In this document: positions 1 through 7,905 of the stretch, one piece after another | Layout: the number at the start of each line of letters is the position of its first letter | How positions within the stretch are numbered: position 1 is the first letter of the stretch | Assembly (NCBI GenBank): GCA_024643425.1 | Contig: JAHEMY010000010.1 | Span: 1-45,087, forward strand | DNA length: 45,087 bases | Direction: 5' to 3' | Source of the DNA: Flavobacteriaceae bacterium | Lineage (GTDB): Bacteria > Bacteroidota > Bacteroidia > Flavobacteriales > Flavobacteriaceae | Notes under the pieces: generated by a model | What the model was told of the DNA's origin: nothing | Database searches by the model: none | Seen by the model: the letters and a program-made list of their open reading frames with translations, nothing else | Translations under genes and position numbers: made by a program

Positions 1-782
1 GGAAGTTGCTTTCGGATACTGTTAGCTATTTCTTCGGGATTAAAACTCATGCCGGCGAGGTTATACGCATTTCGAATCTTAATCTTATCTGCCGGAGCTT
101 CCATAATATTGATGGTTGCATTAATTGCGTCGTCCATAAACATCATGGGTAAGGTAGTGTCTTCTTTTAGAAAACAGGTATATCGGTGATGTTTCAGGGC
201 CTTATGGTAAATGTCGACAGCATAATCGGTAGTGCCTCCACCGGGCAAGGTTTTATAGCTAATCAAGCCCGGATAGCGCACGCTGCGCACATCGACGTTG
301 TAACGTTTAAAATAATATTCACACCAACGCTCGCCGGTTTGTTTACTTATACCGTAGACTGTGCTGGGCTCCATGATTGTTCGTTGTGGCGTATCATTTT
401 TAGGAGTAGTTGGCCCAAAAACAGCAATACTCGATGGCCAAAATATCTTTTCTATTTTCTTATCCTTGGCTAAGTTTAGGACATTAAATAGGGAGTTCAT
501 ATTCAAATTCCACGCCTTCATTGGGAACTTCTCACCCGTAGCCGATAACATGGCCGCCATCAAATACACATCGGAAATCTCATGTCGAATCACTACATCC
601 TCAATCGCACTGTAATCTGTGGCATCCAAAATTTCAAAGGGTCCACTTTTCATTAAATCATCCTCCCCTTCACGAATATCACTAGCAATAACTTTATGCG
701 CAGGATAGATTTCACGCAACTTGGACGTTAATTCCGTTCCTATTTGCCCACAAGCTCCAATGATGAGGATTCGTTTTTTCAT
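1..782 (-). CDS. tdh: L-threonine 3-dehydrogenase, SDR/epimerase type (3' end cut by window)
   Basis: NAD-dependent oxidation of L-threonine to 2-amino-3-ketobutyrate, in the cytosol; this is the short-chain-dehydrogenase form of the enzyme, not the zinc form. Reading the minus strand from ATG at 782 gives MKKRILIIGACGQIGTEL, a Rossmann glycine motif (GACGQIG), then an acidic SDI where NAD ribose binds, a PSSIAVFGP segment, and the catalytic YGISK (Y-x3-K) followed by GERWCEYY and RYPGLIS, which are typical of this family. About 260 codons are visible and the C-terminus lies beyond the left edge. A perfect TAnnTTTG element sits 22 nt upstream of the start. The related UDP-glucose epimerases are the main alternative, but the YGISKQ-GERWCEYY stretch favours Tdh. 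Confidence 0.85.
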   Translation of the reverse strand, partial: MKKRILIIGACGQIGTELTSKLREIYPAHKVIASDIREGEDDLMKSGPFEILDATDYSAIEDVVIRHEISDVYLMAAMLSATGEKFPMKAWNLNMNSLFNVLNLAKDKKIEKIFWPSSIAVFGPTTPKNDTPQRTIMEPSTVYGISKQTGERWCEYYFKRYNVDVRSVRYPGLISYKTLPGGGTTDYAVDIYHKALKHHRYTCFLKEDTTLPMMFMDDAINATINIMEAPADKIKIRNAYNLAGMSFNPEEIANSIRKQL

Positions 783-803
783 GATGTTTAGCGTTTAGAA
801 AAG

Positions 804-811
804 CAAAGATA
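804..811 (-). promoter_or_regulatory. Bacteroidota -7 promoter element of tdh
   Basis: The minus strand reads TATCTTTG, a perfect TAnnTTTG, about 22 nt before the tdh ATG. No clear -33 TTG is seen at the usual spacing. Confidence 0.6.
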
Positions 812-868
812 GGGATTCCGAAACGCTTCTTTTTAAATAATTTTAGGACAAGTTCGTTGGGAGTATTT

Positions 869-876
869 TATATTTG
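869..876 (+). promoter_or_regulatory. Bacteroidota -7 promoter element of the lipoprotein gene at 893
   Basis: TATATTTG matches TAnnTTTG and ends 16 nt before the ATG at 893. It lies back to back with the tdh promoter, so the two genes are divergently expressed. No -33 TTG is found at normal spacing. Confidence 0.55.
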
Positions 877-892
877 TGGCACATCCAATTCT

Positions 893-1477
893 ATGAAATA
901 TTTCAGCATTGTAGTACTCCTTATTATTTTTTTCTCCTCCTGTGAAGATTCCTCACAAAATAAAGAGATTACTTTGGATCCCATGGAAGATACCACCCGT
1001 TATGGGAAAGACCCCTTTACTTTTCCTACTCTAACCCCAAAATCTGAAACCTTGGTTCAAGATTGGCCTATTTTTAGAGATTTTCAAAGGGTTTCATACA
1101 ACATTCAGAACATCCCCATTTCCGATATTCGCCCTCGAAGTCATAATTTATTGGCACATACAGATTCATTGATCAAGAACATTCCGGACACCTTATATTC
1201 ACCGGCCATCGAATCGCGACTGCTCGTTATAAAAACAAGATTACACCTCCTTTTTCAAGAAACAAAAAAAGGCAAACCAAGTCCTGAAAACCTAAATCTC
1301 TATATTTCGGAGCTCCATACTTCCATTCATAATTTTGTTACTCAGATTAATGAAAAGGTAGAAAAGGATGAAGTTGATTTGCTCCATAAAGACGATGAAG
1401 AAAAAGAATTGGCTAAACAAAAAAAGGCCATGGATTCCATTTATCAATTGGAGCTGAAGGATCAAAAAAAGCCATAA
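893..1477 (+). CDS. Orphan lipoprotein, function unknown
   Basis: 194-residue predicted lipoprotein. An in-frame upstream TTG or ATG-like start is less likely because the ATG at 893 begins a clean signal (MKYFSIVVLLIIFFSSC) with the lipobox cysteine at residue 17. The mature part has no recognisable domain; it is mostly helical in composition and ends in a highly charged tail rich in K, E and D (residues ~160-194) that could form a coiled coil. The cell-envelope location is inferred from the lipobox only. It converges on the MATE gene with 3 nt between the stop codons, so there is no room for a terminator. I do not recognise the family. Confidence 0.7.
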   Translation: MKYFSIVVLLIIFFSSCEDSSQNKEITLDPMEDTTRYGKDPFTFPTLTPKSETLVQDWPIFRDFQRVSYNIQNIPISDIRPRSHNLLAHTDSLIKNIPDTLYSPAIESRLLVIKTRLHLLFQETKKGKPSPENLNLYISELHTSIHNFVTQINEKVEKDEVDLLHKDDEEKELAKQKKAMDSIYQLELKDQKKP

Positions 1478-1480
1478 ACC

Positions 1481-2857
1481 TTATTCCCCTTTCAAATCCT
1501 TCCGAACCGCCTTATTCAAGAAATAACCTGTAAGAATCGTAGAGAGTACATCGGCAATTGGAAAGGCAATCCAGACTCCAAATACCCCCATCATAGGCGG
1601 CAATATTAAAAGTAATGGAATTAAAAAGAATCCTTGCTTTGTGAGACTCAACAACAGGGCTGGAATTGCTTTTCCCACCGCTTGAAAATAAGAGGCCCCT
1701 ATAAGCTGAATTACAATCACCGGCGTAGCCGCAAATACCCATCGCAGTGCAGAAGGTGTTCTAGCCAAAATCTCTTCATTGTTTGCCAAAGTAGCAGCAT
1801 CAAGATCTCCTGAATTGCTAATGAATATGGAAACAATTTCAGACGGGAATACCATGATAATCGCAAAAATGAACAATGCTAAGGCTCCTGAATACTTGAT
1901 GCTTGTATTGATGGATTCTCGCACCCGATCAAATTGTCTGGCCCCATAATTATATCCGGCAATAGGCAAGAAGCCTTGATTTACACCAATTACGGGAAAC
2001 AATGCAAACATGAGCATCCTACTAATAATTCCATACGAAGCAACATCCAAGGCATCGCCTTGGGTAATAAGCACATTATTTAACAATATGGTTAGCACCG
2101 CAATAGTCCCCTGACGGGCTAAAGTGACAAAACTTAGGGCATTGATTTCATTGACTATTTTTCTGTCGAGCATCAACGAATCCCAACGCAGGCGCAATTC
2201 ACTTTTAATCCAAAAAAACCAAAAAATGAACGCAAAGCAAATGGCATAACTCACAAAAGTGGCCCATGCCGCTCCTTCCATTCCAAAATCAAAAACCCGA
2301 ATGAACAACCAATCCATAAAAATGTTTCCTATGGCAGGAAGCATCATCGCATACATGGCAAATTTAGGCTTCCCTTCGGCTCGGATCACATTGTTTCCCA
2401 TCATGCACATGGCCAACATCACAATGCCGTAGAGAACAATTCGATAATAGGTTAGGGCCAATTCTTTAAAGGATTCATCGGCTCCGAAAAATTCGATAAG
2501 CTGGTGTTGAAAAATCAAACCAATCGCAGCAAGCACGCCGGAAGCCAGGAAGGTTAATGTAATTTGATTTCCAAATACTTTTAATGCCTTCGGGTGATCG
2601 TTGGCTCCAAGCGCCCTCGATAACACGGAAGAACCGCCAATCCCTACAGCCAATCCGATAGCCCCGATAAAAAAGGTAACTGGGATTACGACCGTTATCG
2701 CCGAAATCGCAAGTGGACCCAGCCATCGACCCACGAAAATGGTATCGACAATCATGTTCAACGACATGACCAGAATTCCTATGGAAGCAGGAACTGCTTG
2801 TTGAATCAACAGTTTGCTAATGGGAGCCGTTCCTAAGGATGCCGATTTTCTAGCCAT
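1481..2857 (-). CDS. MATE family multidrug/metabolite exporter
   Basis: 458-residue inner-membrane cation-coupled exporter of the MATE superfamily (NorM/DinF/MepA-like). About 12 hydrophobic helices are visible. The N-terminal half contains the family-typical PASIGILVMSLNMIVDT and FVGRWLGPLAISA stretches and a GLAVGIGGSSVLSRALG loop; the second half repeats the pattern with GVNQGFLPIAGYNYGA. Length is normal for the family. Its ATG directly follows the TAG of hemH with no gap, so the two are co-transcribed and probably translationally coupled. The substrate cannot be read from sequence; coupling to ferrochelatase makes a porphyrin or a heme-related compound a guess worth testing. Confidence 0.9.
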   Translation of the reverse strand: MARKSASLGTAPISKLLIQQAVPASIGILVMSLNMIVDTIFVGRWLGPLAISAITVVIPVTFFIGAIGLAVGIGGSSVLSRALGANDHPKALKVFGNQITLTFLASGVLAAIGLIFQHQLIEFFGADESFKELALTYYRIVLYGIVMLAMCMMGNNVIRAEGKPKFAMYAMMLPAIGNIFMDWLFIRVFDFGMEGAAWATFVSYAICFAFIFWFFWIKSELRLRWDSLMLDRKIVNEINALSFVTLARQGTIAVLTILLNNVLITQGDALDVASYGIISRMLMFALFPVIGVNQGFLPIAGYNYGARQFDRVRESINTSIKYSGALALFIFAIIMVFPSEIVSIFISNSGDLDAATLANNEEILARTPSALRWVFAATPVIVIQLIGASYFQAVGKAIPALLLSLTKQGFFLIPLLLILPPMMGVFGVWIAFPIADVLSTILTGYFLNKAVRKDLKGE

Positions 2858-3898
2858 CTAGGCAATTGCAGTTTTAAGATCGGTGAGTTGCCATTGTTCA
2901 ATCCAATTTGCCAATAATTTGGCAAAATCGTCGCGGTCGTTCAAGCATGGAATGGTGGTAAATTCCTTTCCTCCAACTTCGTGAAATATTTCTTCGCCTT
3001 CCATGGCTATCTCTTCCAAAGTTTCAAGACAATCGCTTACAAAGGCAGGAGTTACAATGGCCATTTTTTTCAATCCATTCTTTCCAAATCGTTCAATAGT
3101 ACGATCTGTGTAAGGCTGCAACCATGGGTCAAAGCCTAATCTGGATTGAAACGATGTAGAATAAGTGCCTTCTTTCAGTTTTAATTTTTTGGCGACCAAA
3201 CGGGTGGTTTCCACACATTGATGGCGGTAGCAATACTGGTGCGCTTTTGACGGCGTTACACAGCAGACTCCGTCCAACTTGCAATGACTTTTAGTGATGT
3301 CACTCTTTCGAATGTGTCGCTCCGGCACGCCGTGATAGCTAAATAATAACTGTTCATAATCGAGCCCTTCTAATTGCTCTTGAATGCTATTTGCCAAAAC
3401 CTCAATATAATCTTCACGATTATAAAAGGCAGGCAGTGACGAAATCTCTAAGTTGGGGAAATACTCTTCCTTCAATTCGGCCACCTTTACGTTGATCGTT
3501 TCGGTGGTCGCCATGGCAAATTGAGGATATAACGGAATTACCAATACCTGATTCACTCCTTGATCCACTAATTCCTGCATTCCTTTTTTCAAAGTCATGC
3601 TTCCATAGCGCATTGCCAAAGCAACAGGAATGTTTGTATGCTGCTGAATTTTCTTTTGCAAGCGTTCCGAAATCACAATGAGTGGAGATCCTTCTTCCCA
3701 CCATATTTTAGCATAAGCTTCTGCCGATTTTTTTGGCCGTGTATTTAGGATAATCCCACGAACCAAGAGCGTACGAGCCCATTTGGGAACATCGATTACC
3801 CTGGGGTCCATTAAAAATTCGTCCAGATATTTTTTCACGTCCTTCGGATTGGTGCTGTCAGGGGATCCTAAATTAACCAGTAAAACGCCTTTTTTCAT
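2858..3898 (-). CDS. hemH: Ferrochelatase
   Basis: Inserts ferrous iron into protoporphyrin IX, the last step of heme synthesis. 346 residues, usual length. The N-terminus KKGVLLVNLGSPDS is characteristic, the catalytic histidine is in FSYHGVPERH (H189), and the conserved acidic motif LETLEEI is near residue 292. The stretch 206-228 holds five cysteines (C206, C212, C213, C223, C228), a pattern that could bind an iron-sulfur cluster as shown for some bacterial ferrochelatases; ligation here is inference. First gene of a two-gene unit with the MATE exporter, with its own TAnnTTTG element 20 nt upstream. It is separated from the hemA operon by the divergent araC gene. Confidence 0.95.
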   Translation of the reverse strand: MKKGVLLVNLGSPDSTNPKDVKKYLDEFLMDPRVIDVPKWARTLLVRGIILNTRPKKSAEAYAKIWWEEGSPLIVISERLQKKIQQHTNIPVALAMRYGSMTLKKGMQELVDQGVNQVLVIPLYPQFAMATTETINVKVAELKEEYFPNLEISSLPAFYNREDYIEVLANSIQEQLEGLDYEQLLFSYHGVPERHIRKSDITKSHCKLDGVCCVTPSKAHQYCYRHQCVETTRLVAKKLKLKEGTYSTSFQSRLGFDPWLQPYTDRTIERFGKNGLKKMAIVTPAFVSDCLETLEEIAMEGEEIFHEVGGKEFTTIPCLNDRDDFAKLLANWIEQWQLTDLKTAIA

Positions 3899-3917
3899 TG
3901 ATGATTTTTATGTTTTA

Positions 3918-3925
3918 CAAAAATA
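3918..3925 (-). promoter_or_regulatory. -7 promoter element of hemH-MATE
   Basis: The minus strand reads TATTTTTG (TAnnTTTG), about 20 nt before the hemH ATG. No -33 TTG at consensus spacing. Confidence 0.55.
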
Positions 3926-3947
3926 TACGCTAAGCATTCAGCGAATT

Positions 3948-3975
3948 AAAAAAGCATATTGAAGTTCTACATGCT
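3948..3975 (-). terminator. Possible weak terminator of the araC-family gene
   Basis: On the minus strand, AGCAT and ATGCT pair around a 13-nt loop and are followed by five to six T, about 15 nt past the araC-family stop codon. The stem is only 5 bp, so this is a weak call. Confidence 0.3.
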
Positions 3976-3989
3976 AGTATCAAACTTCT

Positions 3990-4883
3990 TTATACACTTA
4001 ACGACATGATAAATTTCTTGGGAGTTACCCCATACTTCTTTTTAAACGCAGCAATAAAATGACTCGCTGTGCTGTATCCTACTTTCAGCCCCACTTCATT
4101 TACATTGAGGGAACCGCTGGCGAGTAACTGACGTGCAACTTCCATTTTATATTCGAATAGAAAAGTAAAAACAGGTTCTCCATAAACCTGCTTAAAACCT
4201 TCCTTAAGCTTGTTAATTGGCAGTCCTATTTCCAGCGCTAACTCATTCAAGCTTGGAGGCTCTGCCATGCGAGCAATAATAATGCTCTTCGCCTTTTTTA
4301 TTTTTCCAATGTTTACCTCATCTACCAAAAAAGGACACTGTTCTACATCCACATGTTGCGGCAAATTAAAGTACAAACTCACCAATTCGAAGGCCTTTGC
4401 TTTAAAATAAATAGGCTTGACCATTGGGTGGAGATTAAATTGCACCAACTGATTAAGCACAATCGACATCGAAGGGGTAATAAGCTCGTCCTTGTAATAT
4501 TTTCGATCGCGATTTTCTTCTGTTAAGAAGGAAATATAATGTGCTTCGTTTGAGAACATCCAATGCAATTTCTTTATGGAAACCAACAGGCTCACCATCC
4601 AACTCTTTGGCGCCAAGGTAAAATTCATAGGCAATTCTTGGCTAGGGTTGTATAAGAGTAATGAGTGGTCTTCCAATAACGGCAGTTGGTAATTCCCTTG
4701 ATTAAATGTGAATACCGCCTGGCCTTTCACACTAAAATGAAATTGAATAAAATCGGATTGTACTTCCCGTTTGAAATGCTGTGTTACAGTACTTTCATTG
4801 GAAGATTTTAGAAGAATGAATCCTTCTTCAACTAGCGTTTCTTCATAAATGCCTTGAGCGATACTTTTTTCGGAATTCAGCAT
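3990..4883 (-). CDS. AraC-family transcriptional regulator
   Basis: DNA-binding regulator of about 297 residues. The C-terminal ~100 residues form the two helix-turn-helix AraC/XylS domain: SLNELALEIGLPINKLKEGF is the first HTH and VNEVGLKVGYSTASHFIAAF the second, followed by KKYGVTPKKF. The N-terminal ~190 residues are a probable sensor domain of cupin-like composition with no assigned ligand. I prefer the ATG at 4883 over a TTG 12 nt upstream. It is divergent from hemA across ~190 bp and lies beside hemH, so it is a natural candidate regulator of heme synthesis or iron response. That role is inferred from position and from the palindrome at 4902-4918, which lies just upstream of its start. 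Confidence 0.88.
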   Translation of the reverse strand: MLNSEKSIAQGIYEETLVEEGFILLKSSNESTVTQHFKREVQSDFIQFHFSVKGQAVFTFNQGNYQLPLLEDHSLLLYNPSQELPMNFTLAPKSWMVSLLVSIKKLHWMFSNEAHYISFLTEENRDRKYYKDELITPSMSIVLNQLVQFNLHPMVKPIYFKAKAFELVSLYFNLPQHVDVEQCPFLVDEVNIGKIKKAKSIIIARMAEPPSLNELALEIGLPINKLKEGFKQVYGEPVFTFLFEYKMEVARQLLASGSLNVNEVGLKVGYSTASHFIAAFKKKYGVTPKKFIMSLSV

Positions 4884-4901
4884 AAGAATTTGCAACAGTT
4901 A

Positions 4902-4918
4902 TTTAGAATTGTTCTAAA
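4902..4918. promoter_or_regulatory. Palindromic operator candidate between araC and hemA
   Basis: TTTAGAATTGTTCTAAA is a perfect inverted repeat: 7-bp arms around TTG. It lies about 19 nt upstream of the preferred araC ATG, where it would cover that gene's promoter, and ~150 nt from the hemA start. The shape resembles binding sites of dimeric iron- or metal-responsive repressors (Fur or DtxR type), but no specific protein can be named from sequence. Confidence 0.45.
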
Positions 4919-5052
4919 CAATGTTTATATTTTAAGCGATTGAAGTGCCGAAATTAAAGCAAAAAACCTAATTTTTATAAATCTTTAGAAAGATTTAACT
5001 GCATGCGTTACATTTCGTACTTACAGCGTTATTTTTTGCACATTTCAACTTT

Positions 5053-5060
5053 TACTTTTG
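5053..5060 (+). promoter_or_regulatory. -7 promoter element of the hem operon
   Basis: TACTTTTG, a perfect TAnnTTTG, ends 12 nt before the hemA ATG at 5073. The TTTG at 5035-5038 is too close (14-nt gap) to be a standard -33. Transcription would start roughly 5064-5067, leaving a very short leader. Confidence 0.6.
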
Positions 5061-5072
5061 CATCCGATTGCT

Positions 5073-6347
5073 ATGAAGAAAACCGAGAATCAACATTTTG
5101 CGCTGCCTTCGGAACAGAAGTTTTTTGTTGTAGGCCTTAATTACGTCAAAGCCGATGCAGAGACTCGTGGTCATTTCAGTCTTTCCGGCGCGATGCAGGA
5201 ACAATTACTGAATGATGCCAAGCAACAAGGGTTTTATGCTTTAAGCGTTATTTCCACCTGCAATCGAACCGAATTATATGGTTTTGCCAGCTCCCCCAAC
5301 GAAATTATTAACTTGCTTTGTAAACATACCTTAGGTACCGCCGAGGAATTTTCAAAAGCGGGTTATCAATATGAAAGCAGAGAAGCCGTGCATCATCTGT
5401 TCCGCGTAGCTACAGGCCTCGATAGTCAGATCTTAGGTGATTTTGAAATTATTAGTCAGTTGCGAACCAGCTTCCGACTCTCAAAATCCTTAGGATTATT
5501 GGATGCTTTTATGGAGCGACTGGCCAATGCGGTGATTCAGGCTAGCAAACGCATAAAAAATGAAACAGATATTTCTTCCGGAGCTACTTCGGTGAGTTTT
5601 GCGGCCGTGCAATACATCATGGCCCGAGTGCCTTATGTTTCAGAAAAGAATATCCTCTTATTTGGACTGGGTAAAATTGGTCGCAATACTTGTGAAAACC
5701 TAATTAAGCATACCCAAAACGAGCATATTACCTTAATTAATCGCACAAAGATTAAAGCCGAGGAGGTTGCGGGAAAATTTAATTTATTGGTGAAGGACTA
5801 TGCCAATATTCAAAGTGAAATTGCGCAAACGGATGTCCTTATTGTTGCTACAGGAGCGCAACAGCCCACCATCAACAAACAATTACTCTTCCTAAAGAGG
5901 CCGTTACTAATTTTAGACCTTTCCATTCCAAAAAATGTCGATCAAAATGTAACCGAAAACCCTTTAGTGACGCTAGTGCATTTGGATGAACTCTCGCAAA
6001 TGACCGATCGAACACTACACAAACGCAGAGAGCAACTTCCTGCTGCAGAAGCTATCATTGAAGAAGTGGAGTCTGAATTTCACACCTGGGCATCGCATCG
6101 TCATTTTGCGCCTACTTTAAAAGCACTAAAACAGAAACTGCATCTGTTTAAAGTAGGGGAAATTGATAACCAGAAGCGAAAGTTAAACGACTTCAACGAA
6201 GAACAGGCAGAGATACTGGCAAATCGCCTTATTCAAAAAATTACAACGCAAGTAGCAAATCATCTTAAAAACTCCAACGGGAGTGCCCAGCAAAGTTTAG
6301 AGATTATCAATCAGGTGTTTCAACTTGAAAACGAAAAACTTAAATGA
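5073..6347 (+). CDS. hemA: Glutamyl-tRNA reductase
   Basis: NADPH-dependent reduction of glutamyl-tRNA to glutamate-1-semialdehyde, the committed step of the C5 route to tetrapyrroles. 424 residues from the ATG at 5073; an upstream in-frame TTG at 5058 overlaps the promoter and is rejected. The catalytic cysteine is in STCNRTELYG (C63), preceded by VVGLNYVKA; a helical linker is followed by the Rossmann domain with LLFGLGKIGRNT and later VATGAQQP and LDLSIPKNVD; the C-terminal dimerisation helix is present. First gene of the plus-strand heme operon, overlapping hemC by 4 nt (ATGA). Glutamate-1-semialdehyde aminotransferase (hemL) is not in this window. Confidence 0.95.
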   Translation: MKKTENQHFALPSEQKFFVVGLNYVKADAETRGHFSLSGAMQEQLLNDAKQQGFYALSVISTCNRTELYGFASSPNEIINLLCKHTLGTAEEFSKAGYQYESREAVHHLFRVATGLDSQILGDFEIISQLRTSFRLSKSLGLLDAFMERLANAVIQASKRIKNETDISSGATSVSFAAVQYIMARVPYVSEKNILLFGLGKIGRNTCENLIKHTQNEHITLINRTKIKAEEVAGKFNLLVKDYANIQSEIAQTDVLIVATGAQQPTINKQLLFLKRPLLILDLSIPKNVDQNVTENPLVTLVHLDELSQMTDRTLHKRREQLPAAEAIIEEVESEFHTWASHRHFAPTLKALKQKLHLFKVGEIDNQKRKLNDFNEEQAEILANRLIQKITTQVANHLKNSNGSAQQSLEIINQVFQLENEKLK

Positions 6348-7255
6348 AAACCTTGCGGATTGGGACCCGGAATAGCCCCTTAGCACTTTGGCAAGCCGAA
6401 AATGTTCAGGCTCAATTAGAGGCGTTAGGGTATTCGACGGTTTTAGTGCCTATCACATCTACAGGAGACATTGTCCTTGATAAGCCCTTATACGAATTAG
6501 GCATTACCGGAATTTTCACCAAAACCTTGGACGTAGCTTTGCTGCAAGATCAAATTGATATTGCCGTACATAGCATGAAAGATGTTCCTACGGCACTTCC
6601 TTTCGGAATTGTTCAGACCGCAGTGTTAGAACGAGCCAGTGTTGAAGATGTGCTTATCCTGAAAGACACGTTCAATCCGGAAAAAGAAAATACCATTGCC
6701 ACAGGAAGTTTGCGCAGAAAAGCACAATGGTTAAATCGTTTTCCTCACCACAAAGTTGTTGGGTTGCGAGGCAATGTAAACACGCGTCTTAAACATTTAC
6801 AGGACAATGCATGGGAAGGCGCTGTTTTTGCAAAAGCTGGTTTGGAGCGTATCGATTTACTTCCTGCCAAACACATTTCACTAGATTGGATGGTCCCTGC
6901 TCCGGCACAAGGAGCCATGGTGATAGTCGCTAAGGAAACTGATCCCTTCAGCATCGAAGCGACCTCAAAATTAAACCATGAAACCTCCGCATGTAGCACG
7001 CACATAGAACGACAATTCCTAAGGATTTTAGAAGGAGGATGCACCGCCCCGATTGGTGCCTTTGCGAAAATTAAGGATAACAAAATATATTTTACCGGGA
7101 TCTTGTTATCGCTCGATGGGAGTCAGAAAATTGAAGTAAGCGACCAATTTGAACTGGATCGCTGGGAGGATTTAGGAAAAAGATGTGCAGAGCAACTTTT
7201 AAGCCAAGGAGGCCGAGCGCTGATGGCTAAAATTAAAAAAGAACTTGAATCGTGA
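6344..7255 (+). CDS. hemC: Porphobilinogen deaminase (hydroxymethylbilane synthase)
   Basis: Polymerises four porphobilinogens into hydroxymethylbilane. 303 residues. It starts LRIGTRNSPLALWQA; VHSMKDVPT carries the catalytic aspartate (D80); GSLRRKAQ and LRGNVNTRL are substrate-binding arginine motifs; the dipyrromethane cofactor cysteine is in LEGGCTAPIGAFA (C233). All key residues are present. It is translationally coupled to hemA by an ATGA overlap and to hemD by a 4-nt overlap. Confidence 0.97.
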   Translation: MKTLRIGTRNSPLALWQAENVQAQLEALGYSTVLVPITSTGDIVLDKPLYELGITGIFTKTLDVALLQDQIDIAVHSMKDVPTALPFGIVQTAVLERASVEDVLILKDTFNPEKENTIATGSLRRKAQWLNRFPHHKVVGLRGNVNTRLKHLQDNAWEGAVFAKAGLERIDLLPAKHISLDWMVPAPAQGAMVIVAKETDPFSIEATSKLNHETSACSTHIERQFLRILEGGCTAPIGAFAKIKDNKIYFTGILLSLDGSQKIEVSDQFELDRWEDLGKRCAEQLLSQGGRALMAKIKKELES

Positions 7256-7905
7256 AAAGGGTTTTGTCGACTAAAATATTGAGCCTTTCTCAAAGGGAAT
7301 TACTCCTTAATTCAGGAATCGCTTTTGTGGAATACGATGCCATTGAAATCGAATTTCAGGACTTTGAAGCTCCTTCCACAATTCAAAATGCGATTGTGAC
7401 GAGTCAGAATGCAGCCCTTTCCATTATTTCTAAAAACCTTTCCATAGAACATTGCTTTTGTGTAGGTGATAAAACAAAAGCTATTTTAGAAGAAAATGGT
7501 CTAAATGTGACAAAAACGGCTCAAAATGCTTCAGAATTGGCTCAATTTATTGCTAAATCATACAAAAATGAAGGTTTTCTCTATTTCTGCGGAAACAAAA
7601 GAAGAGATGAAATTCCCGCTATTTTACAGGAAACTAAGATCCCTTTTCAGGAAATCCAAACTTACAAAACCACTCTTGTTGAAAAGAAATTCGATCAAGA
7701 ATGGGACGGAATCCTATTTTTCAGTCCAAGTGGTGTAGAAAGTTTTACTGCTTCAAATACCCTAGGGAACACGACCGCTTTTTCCATAGGCCCTACTACG
7801 GCCAAGGCATTGGAAGAGCACACTACGAACATTGTTATTTCAAATACCACATCGGTGGAAAGCGTGATCGCTAAAACCGTTAAAACCTTATTACAACATG
7901 CTTAA
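7252..7905 (+). CDS. hemD: Uroporphyrinogen-III synthase
   Basis: Closes hydroxymethylbilane to uroporphyrinogen III with inversion of ring D. 217 residues, slightly short but within the range of this poorly conserved family. It begins at GTG 7252, overlapping the hemC stop by 4 nt. Visible family signs are the two-lobed layout, [13 protein letters not shown] near residue 45, [14 protein letters not shown] near 105, [12 protein letters not shown] near 160, and [14 protein letters not shown] near 180. The assignment rests as much on position between hemC and hemE as on motifs. Confidence 0.9.
   Translation: MKRVLSTKILSLSQRELLLNSGIAFVEYDAIEIEFQDFEAPSTIQNAIVTSQNAALSIISKNLSIEHCFCVGDKTKAILEENGLNVTKTAQNASELAQFIAKSYKNEGFLYFCGNKRRDEIPAILQETKIPFQEIQTYKTTLVEKKFDQEWDGILFFSPSGVESFTASNTLGNTTAFSIGPTTAKALEEHTTNIVISNTTSVESVIAKTVKTLLQHA

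Noticed and set aside
186-615. Two plus-strand open frames across the left end
   Set aside because: They are antisense to the Tdh gene, whose minus-strand translation shows intact Rossmann and YxxxK motifs.
5058-5072. TTG start five codons upstream for hemA
   Set aside because: It lies within the TAnnTTTG promoter element, so it could not be translated from that transcript.
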